This document shows positions 11,821 through 22,085 of a DNA stretch of 64,000 bases, in pieces. A program made the position numbers and the translations under genes. Every line of letters starts with the position of its first letter. Within the stretch, counting starts at the first letter, position 1. The notes beneath the pieces were generated by a model that was given only the letters and a program-made list of their open reading frames with translations, did no database searches and was not told the origin of the DNA. The stretch lies in NCBI GenBank assembly GCA_002007465.1, contig LNAC01000137.1, positions 1,493,554-1,557,553 of the forward strand, in the 5' to 3' direction. This stretch comes from Ailurus styani (taxonomy: Eukaryota > Chordata > Mammalia > Carnivora > Ailuridae).

Positions 11821-12011
11821 GGGGCACCTGGGTGGCTCAGTGGGTGAAAGCCTCTGCCTTCGGCTCAGGTCATGATCTCAGGGTCCTGGGATCGAGCCCC
11901 GCATCGGGCTCCCTGCTCAGCAGGGAGCCTGCTTCCTCCTCTCCGCCTACTTGTGATCTCTCTCCCTCTTTGTGTCAAATAAATAAATTAATTAAAAAAA
12001 ATTAAAAAAAA
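11821..12011 (+). mobile_element. Can-SINE, sense, full length
   Basis: It starts 'gggcacctgggtggctcag', has the B-box region 'gggatcgagcccc', a CT-rich body and an AAATAAAT-type tail ending in poly-A. A perfect 17-bp target-site duplication 'aagatttcgcaagcttt' lies at 11804-11820 and 12012-12028, indicating a fairly recent L1-driven insertion. Confidence 0.98.
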
Positions 12012-12089
12012 AAGATTTCGCAAGCTTTAACATTCTAAGTACATGTCATTGGCACCATTGTCTCTTGTCACAATCTTAATTCTATGTTC

Positions 12090-12480
12090 TGATAATAAAA
12101 TTTCATTAGCGTCTGCACCTCCTTTCCCTTACCTTTGAAATACTGTCTTCTGCTGAGACGATTAGCAGCGCTCCGCGTCATATCGTTTGGCTGTCTGACA
12201 GCCATTGTGAGTGAGCTAAACGGTGAGAAAATGAAAATTTCTGACAATTTCCATTATCGTCAAATGGAGATATTTACTTGTACAAATATTAAAGGTTATT
12301 TAAAGATGTAAACTGACTTCATTTCATTAGAGGTTTGCGTAAGGTAATAATTTAAAACAACTACCCATCCTCATTTAAATAAATTACCAATTCATTTTCT
12401 GAAAGAAAAATGCCACTTCTCCAGGCTGTGTTTTTTAAGCGCTTGCCATGGTAGAAGGATGAAAACAAAAACCTATGAAT
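12090..12480. promoter_or_regulatory. Candidate conserved noncoding element
   Basis: A repeat-free block containing 'gctgtctgacagcc' (a TALE/MEIS-type TGACAG core), several TAAT cores and 'ttaaataaattaccaattca'. It lies between a SINE and an L1 but is not itself repeat-derived. Regulatory function is inferred from texture only. Confidence 0.28.
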
Positions 12481-12619
12481 ATTTCAGAACAAGAAATGTT
12501 CAAGTTCTCTCATTGAATCAGACAATGGGCTATTGTTCAGGAAACCTGACTGAGAGTTGCCCAACCAGATGAGACAGTGAAATGTCACTGACATCAAAAT
12601 GGGTTTTAGAAAGGGGGTA

Positions 12620-13040
12620 GTAGCAATTGCAGTTCTAGGAATTTATCTTAATAAAAAAATCAGGATGTGTGCAAATATTTATTGATCTACAGGGATGTTC
12701 ATCCCAGTGTTATTTATAGCAGGAAAGAAAGAAGGAAGCCAAAGAAGAAAAAAATCGTATACATTAGGGTGTAGACGTATGATGGCCTGGAGGTAAAGAC
12801 AATTAAAAATCATATTGTAAAGAATTCATAATGACATGTGAAAATGTTCACTGTATAAAAAGTGTAAGGCAAACTCTAAAGAATATATAGTCTATGATTT
12901 TATTTATGAAAAGATAAACACCTATTTTTGCATTGAAAAAGGTTAAAAGATATAGATACTAATTGATAACTTGGTAATGGGAGTACTGGTGATTTTCATT
13001 CTTGGGCTTTTATAATGAGAAATATACCAGTAATCCAATA
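12620..13040 (+). repeat. Old LINE-1 3' fragment
   Basis: It follows the L1 order 'ctaggaatttatctta', 'cagggatgttcatcccagtg' and 'ttatttatagcaggaaagaa', then 'gtaatgggagtactgg' near the end. It is heavily diverged and without open frames. Confidence 0.7.
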
Positions 13041-13560
13041 TTATTCAACTGCTTGCAACTCGATGGTGCGTTATTCCTGCTTAGCTGGATCAGCTCCTCT
13101 TTTCATCTAGCACAGCAGGGAATATCCCTGGGTGACTCAATGTATTAATGCCAGTGTTATGGGTGTTGGCAGAAGGAGACATGGAACAGGTCGGTCTGAT
13201 ATTAGACAGGAAGTTCTTTATGCTTCCAGAACCTAGCACCTTGGACTCAGTCCTTTCCACTTATGACCTTTGATATGAAGCCAGTAAAATACGCTATAAT
13301 TGTTAAATTAAAACCCTTCTTACAAAACTTTCAAATGGTATCGTTTTTTGTTTTTTGTTTTTTTAATTTATTCAACTAATATTTATTGTGTGCTGACTAC
13401 ATGCTAGAGATAGTTCCAACATTGAGAATAGGGCAAAACCAAGACAATAGGCATTCCTGAGCTTGAGAAATTAAGTCTAACCAACTACAATTAAGCATTT
13501 TCCTTGAAATTTTATACCCAGTTTTTCTATTGAGTAGTTTGGCATAATACATTCAAATTT
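13041..13560. other. Noncoding DNA with a short old repeat
   Basis: Mostly single-copy-looking. Positions 13365-13440 resemble a common old LINE/SINE motif ('caactaatatttattgtgtg'). No gene is visible. Confidence 0.35.
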
Positions 13561-13598
13561 AAAATGAGGAAATTTCACATAATAACTCTACTTTTAAG

Positions 13599-13642
13599 AA
13601 TTTCTCATAAAAATAAATAAATAAATAAAAATTTCTCATAAA
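13599..13642 (+). repeat. (AAAT)n flanked by direct repeats, possible tail-only insertion
   Basis: 'aatttctcataaa' occurs at 13599-13611 and again from 13630. Between the copies is only an AAAT-type tract. The structure matches a retroinsertion truncated down to its tail. Tandem slippage is the alternative. Confidence 0.6.
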
Positions 13643-13646
13643 GAAT

Positions 13647-13785
13647 TCTCAGTAAACAGGAATTAACTATAAAGAAAATCAGAAAGCCAGGGTGTTTCTT
13701 TTTATGAAGTTACATCCTGCCATAGAAAAGCTGGATAGGAAATAAAGACTGATGCACTCCCGACTATAAACAAACAAACAAAAAG
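13647..13785 (+). pseudogene. Small 5'-truncated retrocopy, source unknown
   Basis: A 139-bp segment is bounded by a perfect 17-bp duplication 'aatttctcataaagaat' (13630-13646 and 13786-13802). It contains AATAAA at 13740-13745, about 20 bases before an A-rich tail 'aaacaaacaaacaaaaa'. These are the marks of L1-mediated retroposition of a polyadenylated RNA's 3' end. I cannot name the source transcript, and no usable reading frame is present. Confidence 0.7.
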
Positions 13786-14160
13786 AATTTCTCATAAAGA
13801 ATATCAGACATGCACAGAAAGATGCATACCTTAGGTATGCTAGGATTTTTGTAGTAACAAAAATTGGAAATATGTGCATCATATAGGATTAGTTAAATAT
13901 GATACAATCACAAAGGAAACATTATAAGCTGGTCTGTTGATTGATAGTTATGGATATTAAAAGTTGCCCATAAACAATTATTATTTTTAAAAAATAAGCT
14001 ACGGAATGTAACTTCTGTTTTATCAAATTTATGTAATGTTCTTAGGGTATAACCATGATGGATTTTCTGAAAAGATAACCAAATGTTAGCAATTATCTCT
14101 GAATGGTTAGATTTTTTGCTTTTGTTTTTAAGCTTTTGGTACAATTTCATTTTTTTCCCC

Positions 14161-14195
14161 TATGTATGTATGTATGTATGTATGTATGTATGTAT
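14161..14195 (+). repeat. (TATG)n microsatellite
   Basis: Eight to nine TATG units sit directly at the tail end of the adjacent antisense L1. They probably grew from its poly-A tail (CATA repeat on the minus strand). Confidence 0.93.
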
Positions 14196-14470
14196 TTTTA
14201 ATTAACATATACTGTATTATTTGTTTCAGGAGTACAGGTCTGTGATTCATCCGTCTTACACAATTCACAGCCCTCACCACAGCACATACCCTCCCCAATG
14301 TCCATGACCCAGCCACCCCATCCCTGCCACCCACCCCCCTCCAGCAACCCTCAGGTTTGTTTCTTGAGACTAAGAGTCTCTTATGGTTTGTGTCCCTCTC
14401 TGGTTTCATCTTGTTTCATTTTTCCCTCCCTTCCCTTATGATCTTCTGTCTTGCTTCTCAGATTCCTCAT
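14196..14470 (-). mobile_element. Carnivore LINE-1 3' end, antisense
   Basis: It reads 'aattaacatatactgtatta', 'gtacaggtctgtgattcatc' and 'ccctccccaatgtccatgac', then 'caaccctcaggtttgtttct' and 'gagtctcttatggtttgtgt'. This is the complement of the 3' UTR of carnivore L1. The 5' part is missing. Confidence 0.9.
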
Positions 14471-16099
14471 TGTTTTTTAAAAGAGTGAATTAGTTAAGTA
14501 TCAGCTCGGCCTCTGTGTCACAACATTCCCCTCCCCCCCACCTCTACACACAAAGCACAGGGTAGTTTTCTCTCTCTTAGGAAGCCCAGGGCTGGTAAGT
14601 CATTCCTAGGATTAGGATTTCAGTGACTGCTCTCCTGTCTTAACTACCTTCAGCACACTGACTCCTCGACGTAGTCCAAGCTCCAGCCATGACAGAACCT
14701 TCTAGAGGGCAGGGAGGCAGAAGAGGAAATGGGGCTGTGTCCCTACTCTAAAATCACAGGCGAGACTACTGTTACACGCCACTGGCCAGGACTTGGTCAC
14801 ATGGCTACTGCAAGGGCACTTTGCGAGAACCTGGAACATGTATTTATTCTGCCTGGCTCAGTTAAAAGTTTTAAGGAAAAAAGAGAAAATGGATATTGGA
14901 GGGCAAGTAGTAGCCTCGCCAAAAAAATCATCCATGTGGGCATCACAGGGTTTCATTGGGCAGAGAAGACAAACCAAGTGTAACTGTTTTCAACATTTTC
15001 ATATCCATTCAACCCAGAAAGCAGTTCCTGATGCTTGCATTTATTTGAAAACAGTCTACATGCTGCAGAATTCCAAGATATGGTCTCTGGGGAAGAAATC
15101 AAACAGCTGCAGCAAATAAAGCAGATGGGAATTAAGAATGCTGGAGAATCTCCAAAATATGATCCCATTGTCCACTAAGTGCCAACTCTACAAAGAATGT
15201 ATGCTCCAAAATAGAAACTCTATGAAACTTTGAAGCATTTGATTAATGTAAACCTCCATGAATAATGCAAGGCTGTGCAGCAGGGCTTGATGTGAGCAGA
15301 GGGGGGAGAAAGATTAGCATGTTCATCTTGGCTTCAAATACAATTAAGAGAAATTCACAAAGGGAACTCGGGCATTTTGGGGTGAGGGGTGTGACGATTA
15401 AAATAGCCATTGCTGACGTGATTGTTGGGGGTCTCAGAGCAAACACCTGCTGGCTTGGTGAGCCGCTCCAGAGGGGAGAGCCCCTCCAGAGGAGAGGCAC
15501 GTTTTGTCCTCCTAAGGGTCCTCCAGGTCCAGTCCTGTAGGCCATTGGGTAGAATAGACTGAGCCAGTCATGCATATGTGACTACATGCAGGCCCTGAAG
15601 ACTCTTCCTTGCTCTGTAAATATCTTTCCCACCTATAGGTTGCTGAGATTAGACATTCTTCCATTAGACATTCTCTCCTTTACATTAATGAATTTTCTTC
15701 TGTTGAAATGCAAAGATCTCTTAGAAGGATTGCCCTTTCTCTTCTGCCTATAAAATTTTTTACAAGTTTTATTACAAAATATTTTATATTTATAAAAGGT
15801 AAGGAATCACCCATTGTCCAAATTCATTATGAAATATTACCAATGACGCTGAGGCCCCTTTGACCGCTTCCCTAACCACGAAATTTTTCGGGGCCCTAGA
15901 AGTAACCGCCATCTTGAATACAATGTGGTATGTCATTCATAAGCATGGGATGTCACATGAATTTGTTATCTGGTTCTCAAGCCCATGTATCCTGCCCTTC
16001 TACTGCTTCAGGTCATCAGCATTTTTCACCAAAGCCATTCATTCAGCACAGTCTGAGCACCTACTCTGAGTCAGGCACCATAAAGACAGTCTTCTGGCT
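14471..16099. other. Non-repetitive noncoding DNA
   Basis: No gene or clear repeat. Weak features are a short duplicated 'ttagacattct' near 15651 and 15665 and an old-repeat-like 'gagcacctactctgagtcag' near 16056. Confidence 0.4.
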
Positions 16100-16265
16100 T
16101 CCAATGTCTTCTACCATCCATCCAATTCATCTCCTACATTGCAGTGACAATGTTATATTCCTACTTAAGAACTTCAAGTGGCTTCCCTTTTTCTATATGA
16201 TAAAATCTAAGCTCCTTAGCATGGCATCTGATATCCCCTATCCACAGTGCTAAGGTCCCTCCCAG
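16100..16265 (+). repeat. L2 LINE fragment
   Basis: It resembles the L2 block 'cttcaagtggcttccctttt' followed by 'gataaaatctaagctcctta' and 'gcatggcatctgatatcc'. Confidence 0.65.
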
Positions 16266-16424
16266 AGCCTTGAAAAGGTTAGGGTAAGTATTAAGGTGGG
16301 CACAGGACTATCATTAGCTTCACAGGAAATGGCCCTCTGTGCAAATGTTTGCATGGCTGCAGCAATAGATTTCTGAGGCATATCTTTTCCTTTTTAGTAG
16401 AAGGAATTAATTAGGCATGTGTTC

Positions 16425-16505
16425 AAATCCCAGCACTGCTTCTTGCCAGAACCTGGGCAAATTGCTTCACCTCTTTGAGCTTCTATTTCCTATTAAGGAT
16501 AAGAC
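16425..16505 (-). repeat. MIR SINE fragment, antisense
   Basis: Contains 'caaatcccagcactgcttct' then 'acctgggcaaattgcttcac' and 'ctctttgagcttc', the complement of MIR. Confidence 0.75.
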
Positions 16506-16543
16506 CATCTATGGAAAAAAAAAAAAAAAGACCATCTATGGAA
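16501..16543 (+). repeat. Poly-A flanked by 16-bp direct repeats (tail-only insertion)
   Basis: 'aagaccatctatggaa' occurs at 16501-16516 and 16528-16543 with only 11 further A residues between. A retroinsertion reduced to its poly-A tail with its target-site duplication is the simplest reading. Confidence 0.75.
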
Positions 16544-16690
16544 TAGACTTTCTGCTAATCATCAAAGTCCATGTTACCCTTCTTCTGTAGTTCTGAAATT
16601 GTAGCTAGGACATTGTTGTCCAGCTAAGAACCACATTTCCCAACTTCTTGTGGGATTTGACTTTACCCTTCTTAAAAACTAATATGTTAA

Positions 16691-16880
16691 TTTTTTTTAA
16701 GATTTTATTTATTTATTTGACAGAGAGAGATCACAAGTAGGCAGAGGCAGGCAGAGAGAGAGGAGGAAGCAGGCTCCCCGCTGAGCAGGGAGCCTGATTC
16801 AGGCCTCAATCCCAGGACCCTGAGATCATGACCTGAGCCGAAGGCAAAGGCTTTAACCCACTGAGCCACCCAGGCACCCT
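16691..16880 (-). mobile_element. Can-SINE, antisense
   Basis: Tail 'ttttttttaagattttattt', body with 'cacaagtaggcagaggcagg', and head complement 'gagccacccaggcaccct'. The target-site duplication 'tatgttaattt' lies at 16683-16693 and 16883-16893. Confidence 0.97.
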
Positions 16881-17149
16881 AGTATGTTAATTTGTTACTG
16901 TTTCCTTGATTTTGATAGAAGACATGAGACTCCTAGGTCAGAGACACAAGATTTTATCCTTCATGATACAATAAGCAGCATGAACATATTTGCCTTGGTT
17001 CCTCTTCCCCCCAGGTCTCATGGGGGTGATGTGACAGACCCAGAGGGATATTATGCCACATAGTGGGTTTGCGTTACAACTAGGAACACTGAGCTTGGGG
17101 AATCCACCATTATTATGGCTGGGAATGAGCTAGCTTGCTCATTGTCCTT

Positions 17150-17150
<1 letters not shown>

Positions 17151-17194
<44 letters not shown>
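17151..17194 (+). repeat. (GT)22 microsatellite
   Basis: An uninterrupted GT run of 44 bp. Confidence 0.97.
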
Positions 17195-17196
<2 letters not shown>

Positions 17197-17704
17197 ATCT
17201 GCCAAGTTTATTGTCTGCATAAACAGCTCTGAGAAATGGCTGGATTAAAAGACGAGTGAGGGCGTCACAGTCTTGGTGCACCCAGCAAGACACGTAAGAG
17301 ATTCAAGAAGTAATCTCTCCCCACACCTTTTTGAGATTAGATGTGACTATGTGACTTAGTTTTCTGCAATAGAAGGCCTTCTGGGGTGACAGCTTAAGAT
17401 CAAGCCATTCCTCATCTACTCCCTCTTTCCCCTTCACGTTGGCTGGATGGTTGGAATGGCAATGATAAGAGAAACGTTAGAAACCAAGTATCGAAGGAGG
17501 CAGAACTGCCATCACCCTGAGTCCCTGAATGACTGTGTGCAGCAGAGCTGTCCATCAACTAGAACATTCATCTCAAATTGTCATATGAAAGAGAAATAAA
17601 CTTTTTATTCTGTAAGGCACTACAAAGTCAGTTTGCTACAGTGACTGGGACTACTCTTCACAGATACAACATCTAACTCAGAAGGGTTATGGGGATTAAG
17701 TGAA

Positions 17705-17955
17705 GCTAGAACGGCTAACATTTATGGAGAGTTTACCAAATGCCGGGCTCTGTGCTAAACACTTGCACACAGGGTTTCATTAAATAATCACAATAATCCT
17801 TCAAGTTAGGCTTCACTATTTCCGTTTTATAATTGGAGCTCAAAGAGATTAAAAAATGTTCTTAAGTTTCAAGGCCTAGAATGTGGCAGAAATGTGACCA
17901 AATCCAGGCCTGGCAAATGCTAAGCCCATGATGGTCTTCAGTAAACCACATGCTC
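17705..17955 (+). repeat. MIR SINE, near full length
   Basis: It follows the MIR consensus: 'cggctaacatttatggag', 'ccgggctctgtgctaaacac', 'caataatccttcaagttagg', 'aatgtggcagaaatgtgacc' and 'tccaggcctgg'. Confidence 0.85.
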
Positions 17956-17974
17956 CTGGGTTTCAGCTGCAGGT

Positions 17975-17999
17975 TCTCTCTCTCTCTCTCTCTCTCTCC
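17975..17999 (+). repeat. (CT)n microsatellite
   Basis: About 12 CT units. Confidence 0.9.
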
Positions 18000-18076
18000 T
18001 TTTCTGTCCCACCTACTCCTGATCCCCTTTCTTCTTCCCCTCCCTCTTTACTCAGTTCCTTAAAATTGGATTCCAC

Positions 18077-18268
18077 GGGGCACCTGGGTGGCTCAGTGGG
18101 TTAAGCTTCTGCCTTTGGCTCAGGTCATGATCTCAGGGTCCTGGGATCGAGCCCCATGTCAGGCTTTCTGCTCAGCAGGGAGCCTACTTTCCCCTCTCTC
18201 TCTCTGCCTGCCTCTCTGCCTACTTGTGATCTCTCTCTCTGTCAAAAAAATAAATAAAATCTTTTTAA
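18077..18268 (+). mobile_element. Can-SINE, sense
   Basis: Head 'ggggcacctgggtggctcag', CT-rich body, tail 'aaataaataaaatcttttt'. An imperfect target-site duplication is visible as 'aaaattggattcc' before and 'aatttggatacc' after. The ATG-containing frame through it is not a gene. Confidence 0.96.
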
Positions 18269-18317
18269 AAAATTTGGATACCGCTTCCATGCAAGATGGC
18301 ATGCTGTAATGCAGTAA

Positions 18318-18545
18318 ATCCTGCAGTCAGGATATGGGAGTTATGGTTTCAGCTTTTGCAAGTCCTAGTGTGTGAATGTGGTAAATCATCTAATTCCTCT
18401 GAGAAGCAGTTTCCTCGTCAGAATAATAGTTATGTCAATAGTAGTTGCCTTACCCATTTTCCATGATGACCATGAGGCTCAATTAAAATAAATTGCATCA
18501 AAGGTCTTTACAAATTATAAAACATTCTAGAAATGGCAGGTGTTT
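18318..18545 (-). repeat. MIR SINE, antisense
   Basis: Complement of MIR: 'agcagtttcctcgtcagaat', 'aatagttatgtcaatagtag' and 'ttttccatgatgaccatgag'. Confidence 0.7.
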
Positions 18546-18576
18546 TTCTCTATTCACTCCCATTCCATATGCCAGT

Positions 18577-18745
18577 AGTACACAAAGCATGGTCCCTCGC
18601 CAGCAGCATCAGCATCACTGGGAACTTGCTAGAAGTTCAAATTCTTAGGCCCCACCCTGACTTGCTGAATTAAAAAAATCTGGAGTACGGCCTAGAAAAC
18701 TGTGTTTACCTTCTGATGGACACTCAAGATTGAGGAGCACTGTCA
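18577..18745 (+). repeat. MER5A hAT-Charlie element
   Basis: Matches 'catggtccctcgccagcagc', 'atcagcatcactgggaactt' and 'caaattcttaggccccaccc', and closes with 'tgaggagcac'. A non-autonomous DNA transposon fossil. Confidence 0.85.
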
Positions 18746-18759
18746 CATGTGCTCAGGCA

Positions 18760-18790
18760 GACACACACGCACACACACACACACACACAT
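18760..18790 (+). repeat. (CA)n microsatellite
   Basis: An AC run with one interruption (acacgcac). Confidence 0.9.
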
Positions 18791-19059
18791 ATCCAGATGA
18801 AAGCAAGCTAAAATAAATATTAAAAAGAAAAGAAGCCATAGAAGAGCAGCCTGAGGATGGTGTTTGGAGAAGGAGGTGTGAGTGCCCAGGAGGCGCCTGG
18901 GACTGAGGAGTGGGTTGATGGCATGGATCAGGGTACCAGGCCTTCTTCATTCAGTGGAATTTCTTTCTTCTCCCAAAACCAGTGCTGTGAATCATGGCTT
19001 AGCTACACCAATGTGAGAGGAGCAGGAAATGTGAGTCTTGAGGAAATGACCCCACATTT

Positions 19060-19955
19060 ACCAAGATTCCTTTGGTTGCAAGTAAGGGAAGCCCATCATA
19101 AACAGTTTTTTGTTTGTTTGTTTGTTTGTTTGTTTGTTTGTTTGTTTTGCGGGGGTTAGGGGGTGCAAGGGGAGAAAGGGAATAGAGCCCAACCTGGGGC
19201 TTGATCTCATGACCTGGAGATCATGACCTGAGCCAAAATCAAGAGTCATCCACCCAACCAACTGAGCCACCCAGGTACCCCCCAATCATAAAGAGTTTTA
19301 GACAAAAATACAAATTTATTGGCTCATCAAACTAAAAACTCCAGGAGTAGACTGACTTCAGGTACAAGCTAGATTCTTAGGCTCAAACCTCGTCATTGGG
19401 ATTCTGTCTCTCTCACTCTCTTGGCTCTAGTTTTCCCCATTGTCCTCATTCCTGTCAGGGTCTTCCTGTGTGGTGGTAAAAATGTCCAGAATTTATCTGT
19501 TTAGCAATCTTGTGTAAGGAGAGTGACTGTTTCCCCGTAGTTCCTACAGACATCTGAGGCCGACTTCTCCTTGACCTTGCTTGGGACACACGCCCACGTG
19601 TGTGGCTCTGATTAACCTGACTCTGATTGGTCAGGCCGAGGTCACATGCCCAACCCTGCACTCTGACACACCCGCACGTACTGAAAGAGGAGAGAGTGTT
19701 CCCCAAGAGAAAATAAGGTTGTTGTCTCCCAAAGGAGAGCAGGTTGACACAGGGCAGGTAATAAGAGCAAGGGGTTACAACAGACCCTAACCTGCTACCC
19801 GTGGACAGAGTAGGATTGTGGGTCAGCCACAAACTCCTGTCAACCATCCCACCTTGCCTCTGAATCCTGAGAATTATCTGTGACAGCAGCGACTGATCCC
19901 GAAAGGGGAGGGGTATCAACTGGGGACCAGCAGCTTAAAAAGTCGGTCTGACCAA
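19060..19955 (+). repeat. Ancient interspersed repeat, split by a Can-SINE
   Basis: The left part 'cctttggttgcaagtaaggg' and the right part from 'caaatttattggctcatcaa' through 'gattctgtctctctcactct' and 'tctgattggtcaggccgagg' belong to one old repeat. The SINE at 19110-19280 interrupts it. The same family appears at 30385-30500. It is not named. Confidence 0.55.
19110..19280 (-). mobile_element. Older Can-SINE with (TTTG)n tail, antisense
   Basis: Head complement 'gagccacccaggtacccc' and body 'cttgatctcatgacctgg'. The usual A/T tail is replaced by about nine TTTG units (19110-19147). A target-site duplication of about 18 bp is visible, 'cccatcataaacagtttt' (19092-19109) versus 'cccaatcataaagagtttt' (19281-19299). 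Confidence 0.93.
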
Positions 19956-20145
19956 ATCTCACAGTTTCAGGCTTGACTCAACTTCTGCAGTCTGGGGGAG
20001 TCATCCAGCACAAAATCTTTGAGCCTCATCCCTCACCAGCCCCCACCCCCTTTTGCAATCTTCTGTGGTAAATAAAATTCCAGTTGCCTCACAAAGAGAG
20101 CCTGGAAGCTTCGAGGTCTTCGTGTTTGAGTCCATCATCTGTAGA

Positions 20146-20292
20146 CCAGTGCTGTGCAATAGAACTTCCTCCAGGGATGGAAATGCTCTCCATCTGCCCT
20201 GTTTAAGGTGGTAGACATGAGCTTCTCCTGGCTACTGAGCACTTCAGATGTGGCTGTTGCAATTGAAGAATTAAATTTTTCATTGTATTTAA
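20146..20292 (+). repeat. MER3-type hAT element
   Basis: Recognised by 'gtgctgtgcaatagaacttc', 'gggatggaaatgctctccat' and 'gctactgagcacttcagatg', then 'tgtggctgttgcaattgaag'. The second terminal repeat is not evident. Confidence 0.7.
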
Positions 20293-20659
20293 GAAGTCAC
20301 GTGACTTTTCTTTCCCCAGTTTATGGAATGTGAAGAGGAGTGTTGTGTGCAACTTTTGTTTCAACTTAAGAAAAACCCCTTACCTGGGACTTTATCTGCT
20401 CCTAGACTGGAAGGCAGATGCCGAATCGAACCAGCCTTCATCCTCTTAGGACAATACCCTCGGAGATGGTGGACCATAAAGATGGAAAAATCCCTAGTCG
20501 CTGAATTATGTGATGGAGCAGAAATACATCAGCCTTGCAATGCTCACCTTAGGACCATGTGGTGAAAGGGAGAAAAAACACTTTTATTTAAGCCCTTGTG
20601 TTCTTGCCCCTTTTGCTGCTACGTTATGCACCCACCAAGGCAGCAGTGTGGGGCGACGG

Positions 20660-20930
20660 ACTGGCGCTTTAGAGGTCTGGGGCCTCATTAGTTCCACGAC
20701 TTGCTATGATGTGATCTTAAATTTCAGTGTCCCCTTGTGTAAAGAAGGCATTTGGACTGAATCTGGGATGCAGGGAGATGGAATGCATCTTGAGCAAAAC
20801 AGGGTAGATAATAGCAACTGCTTCATAGGGTCATGAGGATTAGAGGAGATAATGTGTAAAGCACCCTTAGCCCAACGTCTGAGATACAGCAGATGCTCTA
20901 CCACTATTGTAATTATTGTTGTTCTTATTA
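20660..20930 (-). repeat. MIR SINE, antisense
   Basis: The complement of MIR, clearest at 'gggtagataatagcaactgc', 'tcatagggtcatgaggatta' and 'gtaaagcacccttagcccaa'. Confidence 0.75.
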
Positions 20931-21845
20931 GGTTCTGACCCTGACAGAAAGCAGAGGCTGCCTGGAATGCTGTGTTGACAGGGAGATGAGACCCTGTCAG
21001 GACCCCATCAGTGCTCCATAGAAATGAATGCCAGAACCATCCAATAGTGTCTTTATGGGCACAAGAGGGGGCATTCCCTGGGATGAAGGGGATTCCTGGA
21101 TTCCTAAGGCCCCTTCCCCCTCCAACCTCATAGAATTTTGTCTATCTATATTAAACAGCTTGCGAGTATCTTTTTCCCCTTCTTCCCTATGCACACACAC
21201 AACCAAATGCTTCAAGGAAAACAGAAATAGAGGCGTCCCTCCTGTGGTCTTTCACTCTCTGGCCCTCTCTGAGCCCACTTTCTCATTTTTTTGAGCCTAA
21301 CCTCCAAATCTGGAGACTTGAGACTTAGGAAAGACACCTGACTTCTCAGTCTTCTCTTTTTACTCTTTTTATTTCGCCCTCACCTGACTCAAGTCACCTC
21401 TTAAGGCCTGGAAACTGCTGTGTTAAAATGATATGGTTCAGCCAGTTCCTTGAAGGAAGCATTTGGAGGACGGGGGTTCCCAACAGGTACAATCCCTTTT
21501 GGGGATGATTCTGCCTTGCCTCACTCAATCAGCCTGATGACATGGGGAACCCCTTGTCCAGGATTCTGGTCTTCTAGAAAACCAGTCACTAACACAGCTT
21601 AGAAAATAACCCAGGTCAGAGAATCCAAATCTGCATTCCCACCCCCAATTTCAAATCATTTCCAGAGAGAAGTTTTACTTTGACTCTCTTCCAAAATTAC
21701 CAAAATTAGAGAAGCGATGTATGGAAAGTTCAGTTGAAGAAGATTGGAAACTAGAATCCACTAAGTTTAAACAGCTTGTGGTTTGCACAGGATAAAGTCA
21801 CTCCAACTCTCCCAATTTATAAGTCTTTATATTTAGCCTTTTATA
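20931..21845. other. Non-repetitive noncoding DNA
   Basis: No supported gene or repeat. Confidence 0.4.
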
Positions 21846-21849
21846 TTGG

Positions 21850-21875
21850 GGTCAGCAAACTGGCCTGCTTTTGTT

Positions 21876-21925
<50 letters not shown>

Positions 21926-22085
21926 CATCTGTTTTTGTAAACCAAGTTTTATTGGAACACAACCACGCCCATTCATTTACATATTGCCTATGGCCACTCT
22001 AGCCAGAGATTCCAACAGCGACTGTGTGGTTCACAAAGCCTAAAACTTTTACTTGCCTGTCGCTTTAGAGAAAAAGTTAGCCAAT
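21850..22085. repeat. hAT-like DNA transposon fossil with internal (CA)n
   Basis: Terminal 'ggggtcagcaaactgg' is paired with 'agaaaaagttagccaattcc' at the far end. The interior has 'gttttattggaacacaacca' and 'attgcctatggccactc', a common mammalian non-autonomous family. A second copy is at 43803-44025. The (CA)n at 21878-21924 expanded inside it. Confidence 0.8.
21878..21924 (+). repeat. (CA)n microsatellite
   Basis: About 23 uninterrupted CA units. Confidence 0.97.

Larger units (their letters stand above)
13565..14150 (+). repeat. Old LINE-1 3' fragment with later insertions
   Basis: The host sequence reads 'aatttctcataaagaatatc', 'agacatgcacagaaagatgc' and 'gtaacaaaaattggaaatat', as in the L1 3' region. 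Two later events interrupt it: an A-rich direct-repeat structure at 13599-13642 and a retrocopy at 13647-13785. Confidence 0.7.

Noticed and set aside
11821..12011. tRNA gene signal
   Set aside because: The A and B boxes belong to the tRNA-derived head of a Can-SINE. No cloverleaf of a functional tRNA is present in this or other copies.
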